A stretch of 64,000 nt of DNA from Chachezhania sediminis (GTDB lineage Bacteria; Pseudomonadota; Alphaproteobacteria; Rhodobacterales; Rhodobacteraceae). Below are positions 39,342 through 47,904 of this stretch, piece by piece. The notes under the pieces are model-generated. The model ran no database searches, was not told where the DNA came from, and worked only from the letters and a program-made list of their open reading frames with translations. Every line of letters begins with the position of its first letter. Position 1 is the stretch's first letter. The stretch is from contig NZ_VOPH01000012.1 of assembly GCF_009765275.1 (NCBI RefSeq), forward strand, positions 42,762-106,761, written 5' to 3'. Both the position numbers and the translations under genes were made by a program.

Positions 39342-41264
39342 TCAGCTGTCGAAAATATAGTCGTCCGGATCCGCGTCGCGGGTCAGGTGCCAGAAATGGT
39401 CGTTGCGCCAGGGCGTGATCGCCACCACCCTGCCCCGGCTGTTACGATACCAGTTCTCGGTTCCCTCGTGGGTCCAGACCATGCGGTTATGGGCCTCGTC
39501 GATCTTGCGGTTGTAGTCCTCGTAGACCTCGGGCTTCACCTCGACCGTGCGGGCGCCGGCCTCGGCCATGCGCGCCACGATGCTGAGGATATAGGAGGTC
39601 TGAAGCTCGATCGCCTTGATCATGCTGCCGCCATGACCCAGCCCGACATTCGGGCCCAGGATCGTGAAGAAGTTCGGAAAGCCCGGAACGGTCGATCCGA
39701 TATAGGCGCGGGGATTGTCGGTCTCCCACACATCCGCCAGATGCGCCCCGTCCACGCCCACGATGTCATAGGACGACTGCATCTCGGCCGCCTTGAAGCC
39801 CGTGGCATAGATCAGGATGTCGGCCTTGTGCTCCGATCCGTCGCCCGCGATCAGGGTATCGCCGTCGATGCGCTGCAGACGTTCGGGCACAAGCGTCACG
39901 TTGGGCTTGCGAATGGTCCGATACCATCCATTGTCCAGAAGGATCCGCTTGCCGTAGGGCGGATAGTCCGGCAGCACCAGATCCATCAGGTCCTGACGGT
40001 CGCCCAGCTCCTGCTCGATATATCGGGTGAAGGCGCGGCGGTGGGAATCGTTCGTGGCGTTCAGCGCGGTTTCGGGCGCGGGCCAATCGGGGTCTTTCTG
40101 CAGCGATCCGTGGATCCGGTCGTTGAAGATCCAGAACTGCCGGATCCTGTACCACTTCTGGTAAAGCGGCACCGCCATCAGCAGGTAACGCACCGGGTCG
40201 GGCACCTTCTTGCGGAACTGCGGGAAGGGCGCGGCCCATTGCTTGGACCGGGCAAAGATCGTCAGATGTTCCACCTGGTCGGCGATGGCGGGCGCAACCT
40301 GCATGCCCGACGCCCCGTTGCCGATCAGCGCCACGCGCTTGCCCGAAACGTCCAGCCCTTCCGGCCAGCGGGCGGTGTGGACGGCGGTGCCGGTGAAGGT
40401 CTCGGCGCCCGGAATCTCGGGGACCTGCGGGATGTTCAGCACACCCACCGCGCTCAGCAGGATGTCGGCGGACAGGGTTTCCTGCCCCCCGTCGGGGCGC
40501 TGGATCCGGACATCCCATTTCCGTGTGTCCGCGTTCCAGCGCGCCTCTTCGACCTTCGTGTCGAAACGGGTCGATCGGCGCAGGTCGAATGTGTCGGCGA
40601 CACCGCGGAAATAGTCCAGAAGCTCTCCCTGCAGGGCGAAATACTGCGACCAGTCGTTCCGCGCGAAGGAAAAGGTGTAGATGTGGTTCGGCGTGTCCAC
40701 CCCGGCCCCGGGATAGCGGTTTTCGAACCAGGTGCCGCCGAAATCGTCGTTCTTCTCGATGATCTCGAAATCGACGCCCAGCTGCGACAGGTTCACGCCC
40801 GCGCAGATGCCCGACACCCCGGCGCCGATGACCAGCGCCTTCAGGCCCTTCGGAAGCTGCGGGTGCGCGATCCTGCTGTGCTGTGCCATACCCAGTTCGG
40901 CCGCAATGATCTCGCCATATTCGTCCGGGACGGGTTCGTTCATCGACACCGACAGCATCCGCGCCAGCTGTTCGCGCGTGGGTTCCGGCACCGCCAGCGG
41001 CCTGCCGTCCAGCCACGCCGTCAGAGCCTCGGATGCGGCTTCCCGGATCTCGGCCTGCACGGCTTCGGAAAAGCCGCCGTCGTCGTTGTCGTCCAGCCCG
41101 CGGGACCGCGACGGCAGATAGGGCGCCTGAAGCCAGCGCTCTTCCCCGGTCAGCTGGTACAGCACGCACAGAAGGGCCGGCAGATTGGCCTGGGCCACGC
41201 CTTCGCGGACCCGGTCACGGTCCAGTTCCGGGACAGGCGCGACGGCCTTTTCCTTGACGAGCAT
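39342..41264 (-). CDS. Baeyer-Villiger monooxygenase, 4-hydroxyacetophenone monooxygenase-like
   Basis: This 640-residue FAD/NADPH enzyme inserts an oxygen next to a ketone to give an ester. The fingerprint FxGxxxHxxxW is exact at Phe290, Gly292, His296 and Trp300 (FTGTAVHTARW). FAD-binding GAGVSG is at 147-152 and the NADPH-binding GNGASG at 315-320. An extra ~135-residue N-terminal domain and the total length match 4-hydroxyacetophenone monooxygenase rather than the ~540-residue cyclohexanone type. A serine esterase gene lies divergently 172 bp away, which would hydrolyse the ester formed. The natural ketone is unknown; an aryl or aliphatic ketone is equally possible. Confidence 0.88.
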   Translation of the reverse strand: MLVKEKAVAPVPELDRDRVREGVAQANLPALLCVLYQLTGEERWLQAPYLPSRSRGLDDNDDGGFSEAVQAEIREAASEALTAWLDGRPLAVPEPTREQLARMLSVSMNEPVPDEYGEIIAAELGMAQHSRIAHPQLPKGLKALVIGAGVSGICAGVNLSQLGVDFEIIEKNDDFGGTWFENRYPGAGVDTPNHIYTFSFARNDWSQYFALQGELLDYFRGVADTFDLRRSTRFDTKVEEARWNADTRKWDVRIQRPDGGQETLSADILLSAVGVLNIPQVPEIPGAETFTGTAVHTARWPEGLDVSGKRVALIGNGASGMQVAPAIADQVEHLTIFARSKQWAAPFPQFRKKVPDPVRYLLMAVPLYQKWYRIRQFWIFNDRIHGSLQKDPDWPAPETALNATNDSHRRAFTRYIEQELGDRQDLMDLVLPDYPPYGKRILLDNGWYRTIRKPNVTLVPERLQRIDGDTLIAGDGSEHKADILIYATGFKAAEMQSSYDIVGVDGAHLADVWETDNPRAYIGSTVPGFPNFFTILGPNVGLGHGGSMIKAIELQTSYILSIVARMAEAGARTVEVKPEVYEDYNRKIDEAHNRMVWTHEGTENWYRNSRGRVVAITPWRNDHFWHLTRDADPDDYIFDS

Positions 41265-41436
41265 TGGGTTCCTCCTCGTTGCGATTGACGAACCTCACCC
41301 CATTCGGCTATCGAGGAAGTCAAATAGTTCAAGCAAACGGCTTAATGCCTTTCGCCCGCCAACGCAACACTCTCGTTCAACGCGAGAGGCGGCAGACGAA
41401 GCGGCGGGGCCAGGTGCCTGAAATGGGAGGAAAAAT

Positions 41437-42678
41437 ATGCTCGACTCGACGCGCCTCTGGGCGCGGGACATCCCGTGTGCCGGGCAGACCGTCCGGCTGC
41501 AGGGCCGGATCGCCCCCGGCTTCGAAGCGCTGGCCGATACCTTTGCCGACAACTTCCTGCACAGGGGAGAGGCCGCCGCGTCCTGCCACGCGATCTGGAA
41601 AGGGGCCGAGGTCGCGCATCTGTGGGGCGGCGTCATCGACGGCCCGGACGGCACCGCGGGAACATGGCAGGACGACACCCTGTCCATCATCTTCTCGGCC
41701 ACGAAACCGGCGACGGCGGCCTGCATCCACCTGCTGGCCCGGGACGGCCGGATCGACCTTGACGCGCCCGTCGCGACATGGTGGCCCGAATTCGCACAGG
41801 CCGGGAAGGACGCCATCACCGTCCGCATGGTGCTGGACCACACTGCCGGCCTGCCCGCGCTGCGGCCCATGCTGAAGCCCGACTGCCTGATGGATCACGC
41901 CTACATGGCCGACCACCTGGCGGCCGAGGCGCCGTTTTTCGACCCCGGCAGCCGCACCGCCTATCACCCGGTCACCGGCGGCTTCATCCTGGCGGAACTG
42001 GTCCGCCGGATCGAAGGGAAAACTCTGGGCCAGGTCTTTGCCGACCGGGTCGCGGGACCCCTGGGCCTGGATTTCTGGATCGGCCTGCCGCCGGAACAGG
42101 AAACCCGCGTGGCGCTGATCCGGCCTTTCGTGCCGGAAAAGGGCGGCGCGCCCACGCCCTTCGGGCTGGCGCTGCGGGACAAGGGATCGCTGCCGAACCT
42201 CTTCTTTTTCAACCACGGCACCTGGATGGCCCGCGACGTGAACACGGGCCCCGGCCGCGCGGCCGAAATCGGCGCGGCCTCGGGCGTGACCAACGCGCAG
42301 GGGCTGGCCCGGTTCTTCGACGCGCTCCGCCCCGACGGTACGCTGGGCCTGACGACCGATGCGGTCGAAAGCTTCGGTCAGGCCACGTCCGCCACGCATG
42401 CGGACGGGATGCTGCTGCAGCCCACGCGCTTCGGGCCGGGCTTCATGCTGCACATGGACAACCGGCGCGCGGACGGCCCGCCGGCCGGGGACAGTTTCCG
42501 CATCGGGCCGCGGGCCTTCGGCCATGTCGGCGCCGGCGGGTCCTTCGGGTTCCGCGACCCGGAAACCGACCTGTCGATGGCCTACACGATGACACGGATG
42601 GGGCCGGGGTTCCTGGTCAATCCCCGCGGCCAGGGCCTGATCGACGCGGCCTTCCGCTGCATCGCGGCCAGCGCCTGA
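41437..42678 (+). CDS. Serine esterase of the beta-lactamase/EstB family
   Basis: This 413-residue class C-like serine hydrolase has the nucleophile motif SATK (Ser87-x-x-Lys90) and a Tyr in TAYHPVTGG at the YxN position, with a late HVGAGGSFG in place of the KTG triad. There is no signal peptide, so it is cytoplasmic. Such proteins are usually carboxylesterases rather than beta-lactamases. The gene is divergent from the Baeyer-Villiger monooxygenase and heads an operon with TRAP permeases, consistent with hydrolysing the ester product. GGGAGG precedes the start. Confidence 0.86.
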   Translation: MLDSTRLWARDIPCAGQTVRLQGRIAPGFEALADTFADNFLHRGEAAASCHAIWKGAEVAHLWGGVIDGPDGTAGTWQDDTLSIIFSATKPATAACIHLLARDGRIDLDAPVATWWPEFAQAGKDAITVRMVLDHTAGLPALRPMLKPDCLMDHAYMADHLAAEAPFFDPGSRTAYHPVTGGFILAELVRRIEGKTLGQVFADRVAGPLGLDFWIGLPPEQETRVALIRPFVPEKGGAPTPFGLALRDKGSLPNLFFFNHGTWMARDVNTGPGRAAEIGAASGVTNAQGLARFFDALRPDGTLGLTTDAVESFGQATSATHADGMLLQPTRFGPGFMLHMDNRRADGPPAGDSFRIGPRAFGHVGAGGSFGFRDPETDLSMAYTMTRMGPGFLVNPRGQGLIDAAFRCIAASA

Positions 42679-42702
42679 CGGACCGCGGACAGGGAGGAAA
42701 AC

Positions 42703-43302
42703 ATGACTATCGCAAACCCAACAGGACGGCCTGCGCATATCGCGGCGCTGGATCCGGTGCGCCGGGTCCTGTCGGCCGTGATCCGCGGGGTAGCCGTGGC
42801 CGCGGGGCTGTCGGTCTTCCTGATGATGGTTCAGGTGGCGCTGGACGTGGCCCTGCGCGCGGTCTTCGGCACCGGCATTCCCGGCACGCTGACCATCGTC
42901 AGCTACTACTACATGGTCATCGTGGCCTTCGTGCCGCTGGCCTTCGCCGAACTGCGCCGCGCCCATATCCAGATGGAGCTTGTGACCGAAATGATGTCCC
43001 GCCCCATGGCGCGGCAGGTCACCGGCTGGCAGCTTCTGCCGGTGGGCCTGATCACCGGCGGCCTGGCCTGGCGCGGATACGAGGAGGCGGTGAAGCAGAT
43101 GGCGCGCGGCGCCTCGCAGGTGCAGGGCCTGACCACGATCGAGACATGGCCCGCCACCTTCGCCCTGCCGCTGGGTGCGGGGCTGATGACCCTGCTGGTC
43201 GCCCTGCGGTTCGTGGAATTCCTGCTGGGCGCCGATCCCCTGGCCCCCGACGAAGACCAGACCAGAGAGGCCTCGCAGGAGGACGGGGTGCACCATGACT
43301 GA
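42703..43302 (+). CDS. TRAP transporter small permease (DctQ)
   Basis: This 199-residue protein has four hydrophobic segments, DctQ-like, with an N-terminal cytosolic tail. AGGGAGG precedes the ATG. It is 24 bp after the esterase and overlaps the large permease by 8 bp. No binding protein is next to it on this strand; the nearest DctP is at 47.9-49.1 kb on the other strand. Confidence 0.88.
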   Translation: MTIANPTGRPAHIAALDPVRRVLSAVIRGVAVAAGLSVFLMMVQVALDVALRAVFGTGIPGTLTIVSYYYMVIVAFVPLAFAELRRAHIQMELVTEMMSRPMARQVTGWQLLPVGLITGGLAWRGYEEAVKQMARGASQVQGLTTIETWPATFALPLGAGLMTLLVALRFVEFLLGADPLAPDEDQTREASQEDGVHHD

Positions 43303-44605
43303 GATCGCAACCGGCCTTTGGGGCCTGGCCCTTCTGTTCGTCCTGATCGCGCTGCGCTTTCCCATCGGGCTGGCGATGATCGGCGTGTCCTTCGGCGGGC
43401 TGTACCTTCTGGGCGGCTGGCGCGTGGCCTGGGGCAGCATGGGCATCCTGCCCTTCAACTTCGCGGCCAGCTGGCTCTTGAGTTCGGTGCCGATGTTCCT
43501 GCTTCTGGGTTTCATCTGCTATCACGCCCGCCTGACCGAAGGGCTGTTCCGGGCCGCCCGCGTCTGGCTGCAGGGCCTGCCAGGCGGGCTGGCCATCGCG
43601 TCGGTCATGGGATCGGCCGGCTTCGCGGCCGTGTCTGGGTCATCCATCGCCTGTTCGGCCACCATGGGCCGCATCGCCGTGCCCGAGATGACGAAGGCCG
43701 GCTATCACCCGGAACTGGCCACCGGCACCGTGGCCGTCGCCGGCACCATCGGGGCGCTGATCCCGCCATCGGTGATCATGCTGATCTATGCCGTGATCGC
43801 GCAGGTCCCCGTGACCAGCCTGTTCCTGACCGGCATCCTGGCCGGGCTGCTGACCGCGGTCGGCTATATCGTCGTGATCCTGATCCGGATTCGGATCAAC
43901 CCGGCGCTCGCCCCGCGGGACGGCAACCCCTACACGCTGCGGGACCGGCTGCTGATGACCCGGGACACCTGGCCCATCGTGATCATCATGCTGGGCGTCT
44001 TCGCGGGCCTTTTCGGCGGCATCTTCACCGCGACCGAGGCCGGGGCCGTCGGCGCCTTCCTCGCGACGCTGGTCGCCCTGCTGAAGCGGACGCTGACGCT
44101 GAAGGTGCTGATCGCGGCGATCACCGACACGGTGCTGACCACATCGACCATGATCATCATCGGCGTGGGCGCGACCGTGCTGACCCGGTTCCTGGCCTTT
44201 TCCGGCGCGGGCGACTTTCTGGGAGAACTGGTGATGGGCGCCACCTCGGACCCGGTGGTGATCATGCTGGGGCTGGTGGTGCTCTATGTCTTCCTGGGCC
44301 TGTTCCTGGAACCCGTGGGCGCCATGCTGCTGACCCTGCCGCTGGTCCTGCCCATCGTGAAGGATGCGGGTTTCGACCTGATCTGGTTCGGCATCATCCT
44401 GACGAAACTCCTGGAGATCGGGATGGTCACGCCGCCCGTGGGCATGAACGTCTTCGTCATCAAGGGCGTGGTCGGCAATCTTGTGACCACGTCCCAGATC
44501 TTCCGGGGGATCGGCTGGTTCCTTCTGATGGACTTCGTGATCCTGGCCATCCTGATCGTGTTCCCCGACCTGGTCCTGTTCCCGCTGGGACTAACCGGGG
44601 ACTGA
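43295..44605 (+). CDS. TRAP transporter large permease (DctM)
   Basis: This 436-residue membrane protein has about 12 hydrophobic segments. The family motifs GFAAVSGSSIACSATMGRIAVP, in two parts, with GTIGALIPPSVIMLIYAV and MVTPPVGMNVFVI are clear. It starts inside the end of the DctQ gene. Together with the upstream esterase it suggests uptake of an ester, acid or ketone metabolised by the neighbouring enzymes. It ends shortly before a terminator shared with the convergent ligase gene. Confidence 0.92.
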   Translation: MTEIATGLWGLALLFVLIALRFPIGLAMIGVSFGGLYLLGGWRVAWGSMGILPFNFAASWLLSSVPMFLLLGFICYHARLTEGLFRAARVWLQGLPGGLAIASVMGSAGFAAVSGSSIACSATMGRIAVPEMTKAGYHPELATGTVAVAGTIGALIPPSVIMLIYAVIAQVPVTSLFLTGILAGLLTAVGYIVVILIRIRINPALAPRDGNPYTLRDRLLMTRDTWPIVIIMLGVFAGLFGGIFTATEAGAVGAFLATLVALLKRTLTLKVLIAAITDTVLTTSTMIIIGVGATVLTRFLAFSGAGDFLGELVMGATSDPVVIMLGLVVLYVFLGLFLEPVGAMLLTLPLVLPIVKDAGFDLIWFGIILTKLLEIGMVTPPVGMNVFVIKGVVGNLVTTSQIFRGIGWFLLMDFVILAILIVFPDLVLFPLGLTGD

Positions 44606-44700
44606 CCCCGCCCAGAACCCCGGCCCTGCCCGGCCCAGTCCGGTCAGGTCTCCGGGGCGGTGGCCGGGTCCGGGTCCGGCCACCGCCCGGCCGCTTCGCG

Positions 44701-44734
44701 CACGAAAAAGGCGGCCCCGCATCGCGGGGCCGCC
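44701..44734 (-). terminator. Rho-independent terminator of the ligase/racemase operon
   Basis: A perfect 11-bp stem (44710-44720 with 44724-44734, loop ATC) is followed on the minus strand by CTTTTTCG. It lies 25 bp after the ligase stop at 44759, between convergent operons. Confidence 0.88.
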
Positions 44735-44758
44735 GACGGCATTTCCAGTTCGGGGGGG

Positions 44759-46252
44759 TCAGACCTCGGCCGGGTCCACCACCAGTTCGAACTTCTTGAC
44801 TTTGCCCGACGGGTTGCGCGGCAGCGCATCGATGAAGATCACCCGCGTAGGCTTCTTGTAGGACGCGATCCGGGACTGGCAGTGGGCGATCACCTGCGCC
44901 CCTGTCAGGGCTGCATCGCCGCGCACGACGAAGGCCACCGGCGTTTCGCCCCATTTCGGGTCGGGGACCCCCACCACCGCGCTTTCGACGATGCCGGGAT
45001 GGGCGTTCAGCACCTGCTCCACCTCGGCGGGATAGATGTTCTCTCCGCCCGAGATGATCATCTCCTTCTTGCGGCCCTTGATGTAAAGGAAGCCGTCCTC
45101 GTCCGTCAGGCCCAGGTCGCCGGTGTGCAGCCAGCCGTCGCGGATCGCCTCGGCCGTGGCTTCAGGGTTGCCGTAATAGCCCAGCATCACCGTGTCGTCG
45201 CCCTGCACGATCTCGCCCACTTCGCCCGGGGCGCAGTCGGTTCCGTCGTCGCGCACGACCCGCACGCGGTTGGTCATCATCGGCTTGCCGACCGATCCCA
45301 GCCGCGCACCGGCATCCTCGGCCCGCAGAAGCGTCGAGGTCGAGGAGCATTCGGACAACCCGTAGCCCTGCATCAGCGTCACACCGAACATCTGGCGGAA
45401 GGTGCGCATCGACTGTTCGGTTTCCGCAGCCCCGCCCGAAAGCGCCAGCCGCAGCATCGGAAAGGCCCCCGGCCCGCCCTCGCCCGTGGCGATGATCGCC
45501 TGCCACATCGCGGGGGCGGCGAACATGCAGGTCACGCCGTCTTCGGCCATGTGATGGCGGGCAGCCGTCGGGTCGAAATGCTTCTGCAGGATCACCGTAC
45601 CGCCGATCAGCAAGAGCGGCAGGGTACAGATCAGCGAACCGCCCGCATGAAAGACCGGCGCAGCCGTCAGGGTCACGTCGTCCCGGGTCAGCGGGAAGTC
45701 GGCGACCTGGTTCTGGACGGTGGCCAGGATGTTGCGCTCCGACAGCAGCGCCCCCTTGGGCCGCCCCGTGGTGCCAGAGGTATGGATCATCACCAGCGCC
45801 CGATCCGGCGCATGGTCCGCGACAGGCGTCCGGACCGGCGCGGCGCCGGTCCCCAGCCCTTCGGCCAGGCTTTCGATCCAGTGAACGACGGTCCCGGCCA
45901 AGGGCCGCACCTTTTCCATCGTTTCCGCGAAGTCGCCGGTGAAGACGGCGATGGCGGATTCCGAATTCGCCAGCTGAAAGGCGATTTCGTCCGGGGTCAG
46001 GCGAAAGTTCACCGGCACCAGCACCGCGCCAAGCTGCGAACAGGCAAAGAGCAGTTCGAAGAAGGACGGGTCGTTGAAGGCCAGATGGGCGATCTTGGTC
46101 CCCTGCCCCGCGCCCAGCCCGGCCAGCCGCGCGGCGGTGGCATCGACCCGCGCGCCCAGGTCGGCATAGGTCAGGACCTGATCTGCGAAGCAGAGCGCCG
46201 TCTTCCCCGGGTGGCGGTCGACCTGTTTTTTCAGGATGGATGCGATGGTCAT
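44759..46252 (-). CDS. Acyl-CoA ligase (AMP-forming)
   Basis: This 497-residue adenylate-forming ligase has a regular P-loop MIHTSGTTGRPKGALLS, AMP-site QGYGLSECSSTS, hinge HTGDLGLTDEDGFLYIKGR and catalytic Lys in NPSGKVKKFELV. Its ATG overlaps the racemase stop by 4 bp (ATGA). It is the last gene of an operon with a binding protein, a VOC protein and a family III CoA-transferase/racemase. The acid it activates is probably the TRAP ligand; its identity is unknown. Confidence 0.88.
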   Translation of the reverse strand: MTIASILKKQVDRHPGKTALCFADQVLTYADLGARVDATAARLAGLGAGQGTKIAHLAFNDPSFFELLFACSQLGAVLVPVNFRLTPDEIAFQLANSESAIAVFTGDFAETMEKVRPLAGTVVHWIESLAEGLGTGAAPVRTPVADHAPDRALVMIHTSGTTGRPKGALLSERNILATVQNQVADFPLTRDDVTLTAAPVFHAGGSLICTLPLLLIGGTVILQKHFDPTAARHHMAEDGVTCMFAAPAMWQAIIATGEGGPGAFPMLRLALSGGAAETEQSMRTFRQMFGVTLMQGYGLSECSSTSTLLRAEDAGARLGSVGKPMMTNRVRVVRDDGTDCAPGEVGEIVQGDDTVMLGYYGNPEATAEAIRDGWLHTGDLGLTDEDGFLYIKGRKKEMIISGGENIYPAEVEQVLNAHPGIVESAVVGVPDPKWGETPVAFVVRGDAALTGAQVIAHCQSRIASYKKPTRVIFIDALPRNPSGKVKKFELVVDPAEV

Positions 46253-47418
46253 GTGGGCACTCCTGTCGCTTTTCTGCCTGCGCGTTCCATGATGTCTTGG
46301 CTGTCTTCCCCGGGCTCCGGCGCGGCCTTGCGGATCCGCGCAGGCGTCCGGGACAGGCGGATAGGGTTGGCCAGATGCCGTTCGGTCCCGCGCTGCGGAT
46401 GGCGCGTTTCCGCAACCAGATCCCGCGCCGCCGCCAGGTCGCTGTCCAGCATCTGGCCCAGGGTCTGCACCGCGCTGACACAGATGCTTTTCGGCCCCAG
46501 CAGGGCGTCCCATTCAGCGGCGGTGCGCTGCGCCAGAACCGCGGCCACTTCGTCCCGCACCAGCCGTGCGGTGTCGGGGTCCATCAGGTCGGCCGGGCCA
46601 TGCTGCGGCAGGCCGATCGCCTCGCAGAACCCCTGCCACAGCCAGGGTTCGAAACATCCCACCGCGAGCCAGCCGCCGTCCAGGCACCGATACAGCGCAT
46701 AATGCGGGAAACTGCCGGAATAGAGCAGCGCCCCCCGCCGAAACCCCTCTCCCCCGTTCAGCAGGTGATAGGCCAGCGGATTGGCCAGCCCCAGCGCCGA
46801 ATCCACGAAAGAAATGTCCACCAGCTGTCCCTGTCCGATCCGGTCCCGCGCCAGCAGCGCCATCAGCATTCCCGTGACCGCGTGCATCGCAGCGCCGCCG
46901 AAATCGGACAGGAAGAACAGGGGGATCACCGGGGGGGCATCGGCCGAGGGGCCGATCAGGTCCAGAAGGCCCGCGCGGGCGATGAAGTTCAGGTCGTGCC
47001 CGCCTTCGCCGCGCAGCGGCCCGGTCTGGCCATAGCCCGACAGCGCGCAATAGATCAGGCGCGGGTTCCGGGCCGACAGCGCCCGATAGCCCACGCCCAG
47101 ACGGTCGGCGGTGCCCGGGCGGAAATCCTCGATCACCACGTCGGCGCCGTCCGCTAGCTCCAGCAGGCGGTCGCGGTCCGCCGGATCCTTCAGGTTCAGC
47201 GTCAGGCTGTCCTTGTTGCGGTTCAGCGACCGGGCGATCAGCGTCATCTGGGACGCGAAGCTCCAGAAATCGTCGTCGGGTCCGGGCATGTCGCCCGGTC
47301 CTGCCGCAGTGACGGAAATCACCTCGGCCCCGAAATCGGCCAGGTACATCGACGCCATGGCCGACGGGCCCAGCCGGCCCATGTCCAGCACGCGGATCCC
47401 GTCCAGCGCCTGCATCAT
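46249..47418 (-). CDS. Alpha-methylacyl-CoA racemase-like family III CoA-transferase
   Basis: This 389-residue CaiB/BaiF-family protein has both residues used by 2-methylacyl-CoA racemase: His141 in GGHDLNFIA and Asp172 in LSDFGGAAM. This favours racemisation of a 2-methyl-branched acyl-CoA over CoA transfer. Family motifs IRVLDMGRLGPSA and GQTGPLRGEGGHD are present. The start at 47418 overlaps the VOC stop (ATGA) and the stop overlaps the ligase start, so all three are coupled. Racemase activity is an inference from these residues. Confidence 0.84.
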   Translation of the reverse strand: MMQALDGIRVLDMGRLGPSAMASMYLADFGAEVISVTAAGPGDMPGPDDDFWSFASQMTLIARSLNRNKDSLTLNLKDPADRDRLLELADGADVVIEDFRPGTADRLGVGYRALSARNPRLIYCALSGYGQTGPLRGEGGHDLNFIARAGLLDLIGPSADAPPVIPLFFLSDFGGAAMHAVTGMLMALLARDRIGQGQLVDISFVDSALGLANPLAYHLLNGGEGFRRGALLYSGSFPHYALYRCLDGGWLAVGCFEPWLWQGFCEAIGLPQHGPADLMDPDTARLVRDEVAAVLAQRTAAEWDALLGPKSICVSAVQTLGQMLDSDLAAARDLVAETRHPQRGTERHLANPIRLSRTPARIRKAAPEPGEDSQDIMERAGRKATGVPT

Positions 47419-47837
47419 GCGCCCCCCAGGACCGCATCCGTCGCCGGGTGGCGTTCGGGATATTCGGCCAGGACGATCTGCATCCCGTGGCTGCCCGCGG
47501 GGTGAAAGGCCACCTCGCGCATGGCGCCGAAGGTCACGTCGTTCACCGGCTCCAGCCCCCGGGCGCGGAAATGGGCGATGGCCTCGTCCATGTCCGCGAC
47601 CTTGAAGACCACGCAGAACACGCCCTCGCCCCTGGTTTCGGTAAAGCGGTCGACGGCGGTGCCGGGATGACCCGCCACCAGTTCCAGCCCCTCGCGGCTG
47701 TAGCGGGCATCCATGCCCACCGCCGGATCGGACAGAAGCGGGTCGAAACGCAGGCCCAGCAGGTCCTCGAAGAACCCGGATACCCCGTCCATGTCGCGCA
47801 CGCCAAGGACCACCCGGTCCAGCCGTTCGATCTTCAT
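47415..47837 (-). CDS. VOC-family (glyoxalase-fold) protein
   Basis: This 140-residue protein has two beta-alpha-beta-beta-beta modules of the vicinal-oxygen-chelate fold (LDRVVLGVRDMDGVSGFFED at the start, FKVADMDEAIAHFRARG in the middle and SHGMQIVLAEYP at the end). VOC enzymes include epimerases, dioxygenases and isomerases. Next to a racemase-like gene an epimerase-type role is possible, but no specific match is claimed. The start at 47837 is preferred over 47939, which would add low-complexity residues. Confidence 0.78.
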   Translation of the reverse strand: MKIERLDRVVLGVRDMDGVSGFFEDLLGLRFDPLLSDPAVGMDARYSREGLELVAGHPGTAVDRFTETRGEGVFCVVFKVADMDEAIAHFRARGLEPVNDVTFGAMREVAFHPAGSHGMQIVLAEYPERHPATDAVLGGA

Positions 47838-47904
47838 CTCGGTCTCCGTCGGATATGAAAACCCCGGCGGCAGCCACGCTGCGCCGGGGCCGTTCGTTAT
47901 TGGT

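Noticed and set aside
36176..39418. 1080-codon open frame on the plus strand
   Set aside because: It is antisense to the acyl-CoA dehydrogenase, TetR and ligase genes and is Arg/His/Gly-rich without any domain; a GC-driven shadow.
41437..42678. Beta-lactamase assignment for the SxxK hydrolase
   Set aside because: It has no signal peptide and lacks a proper KTG triad; esterase of the same fold fits better with the adjacent monooxygenase.
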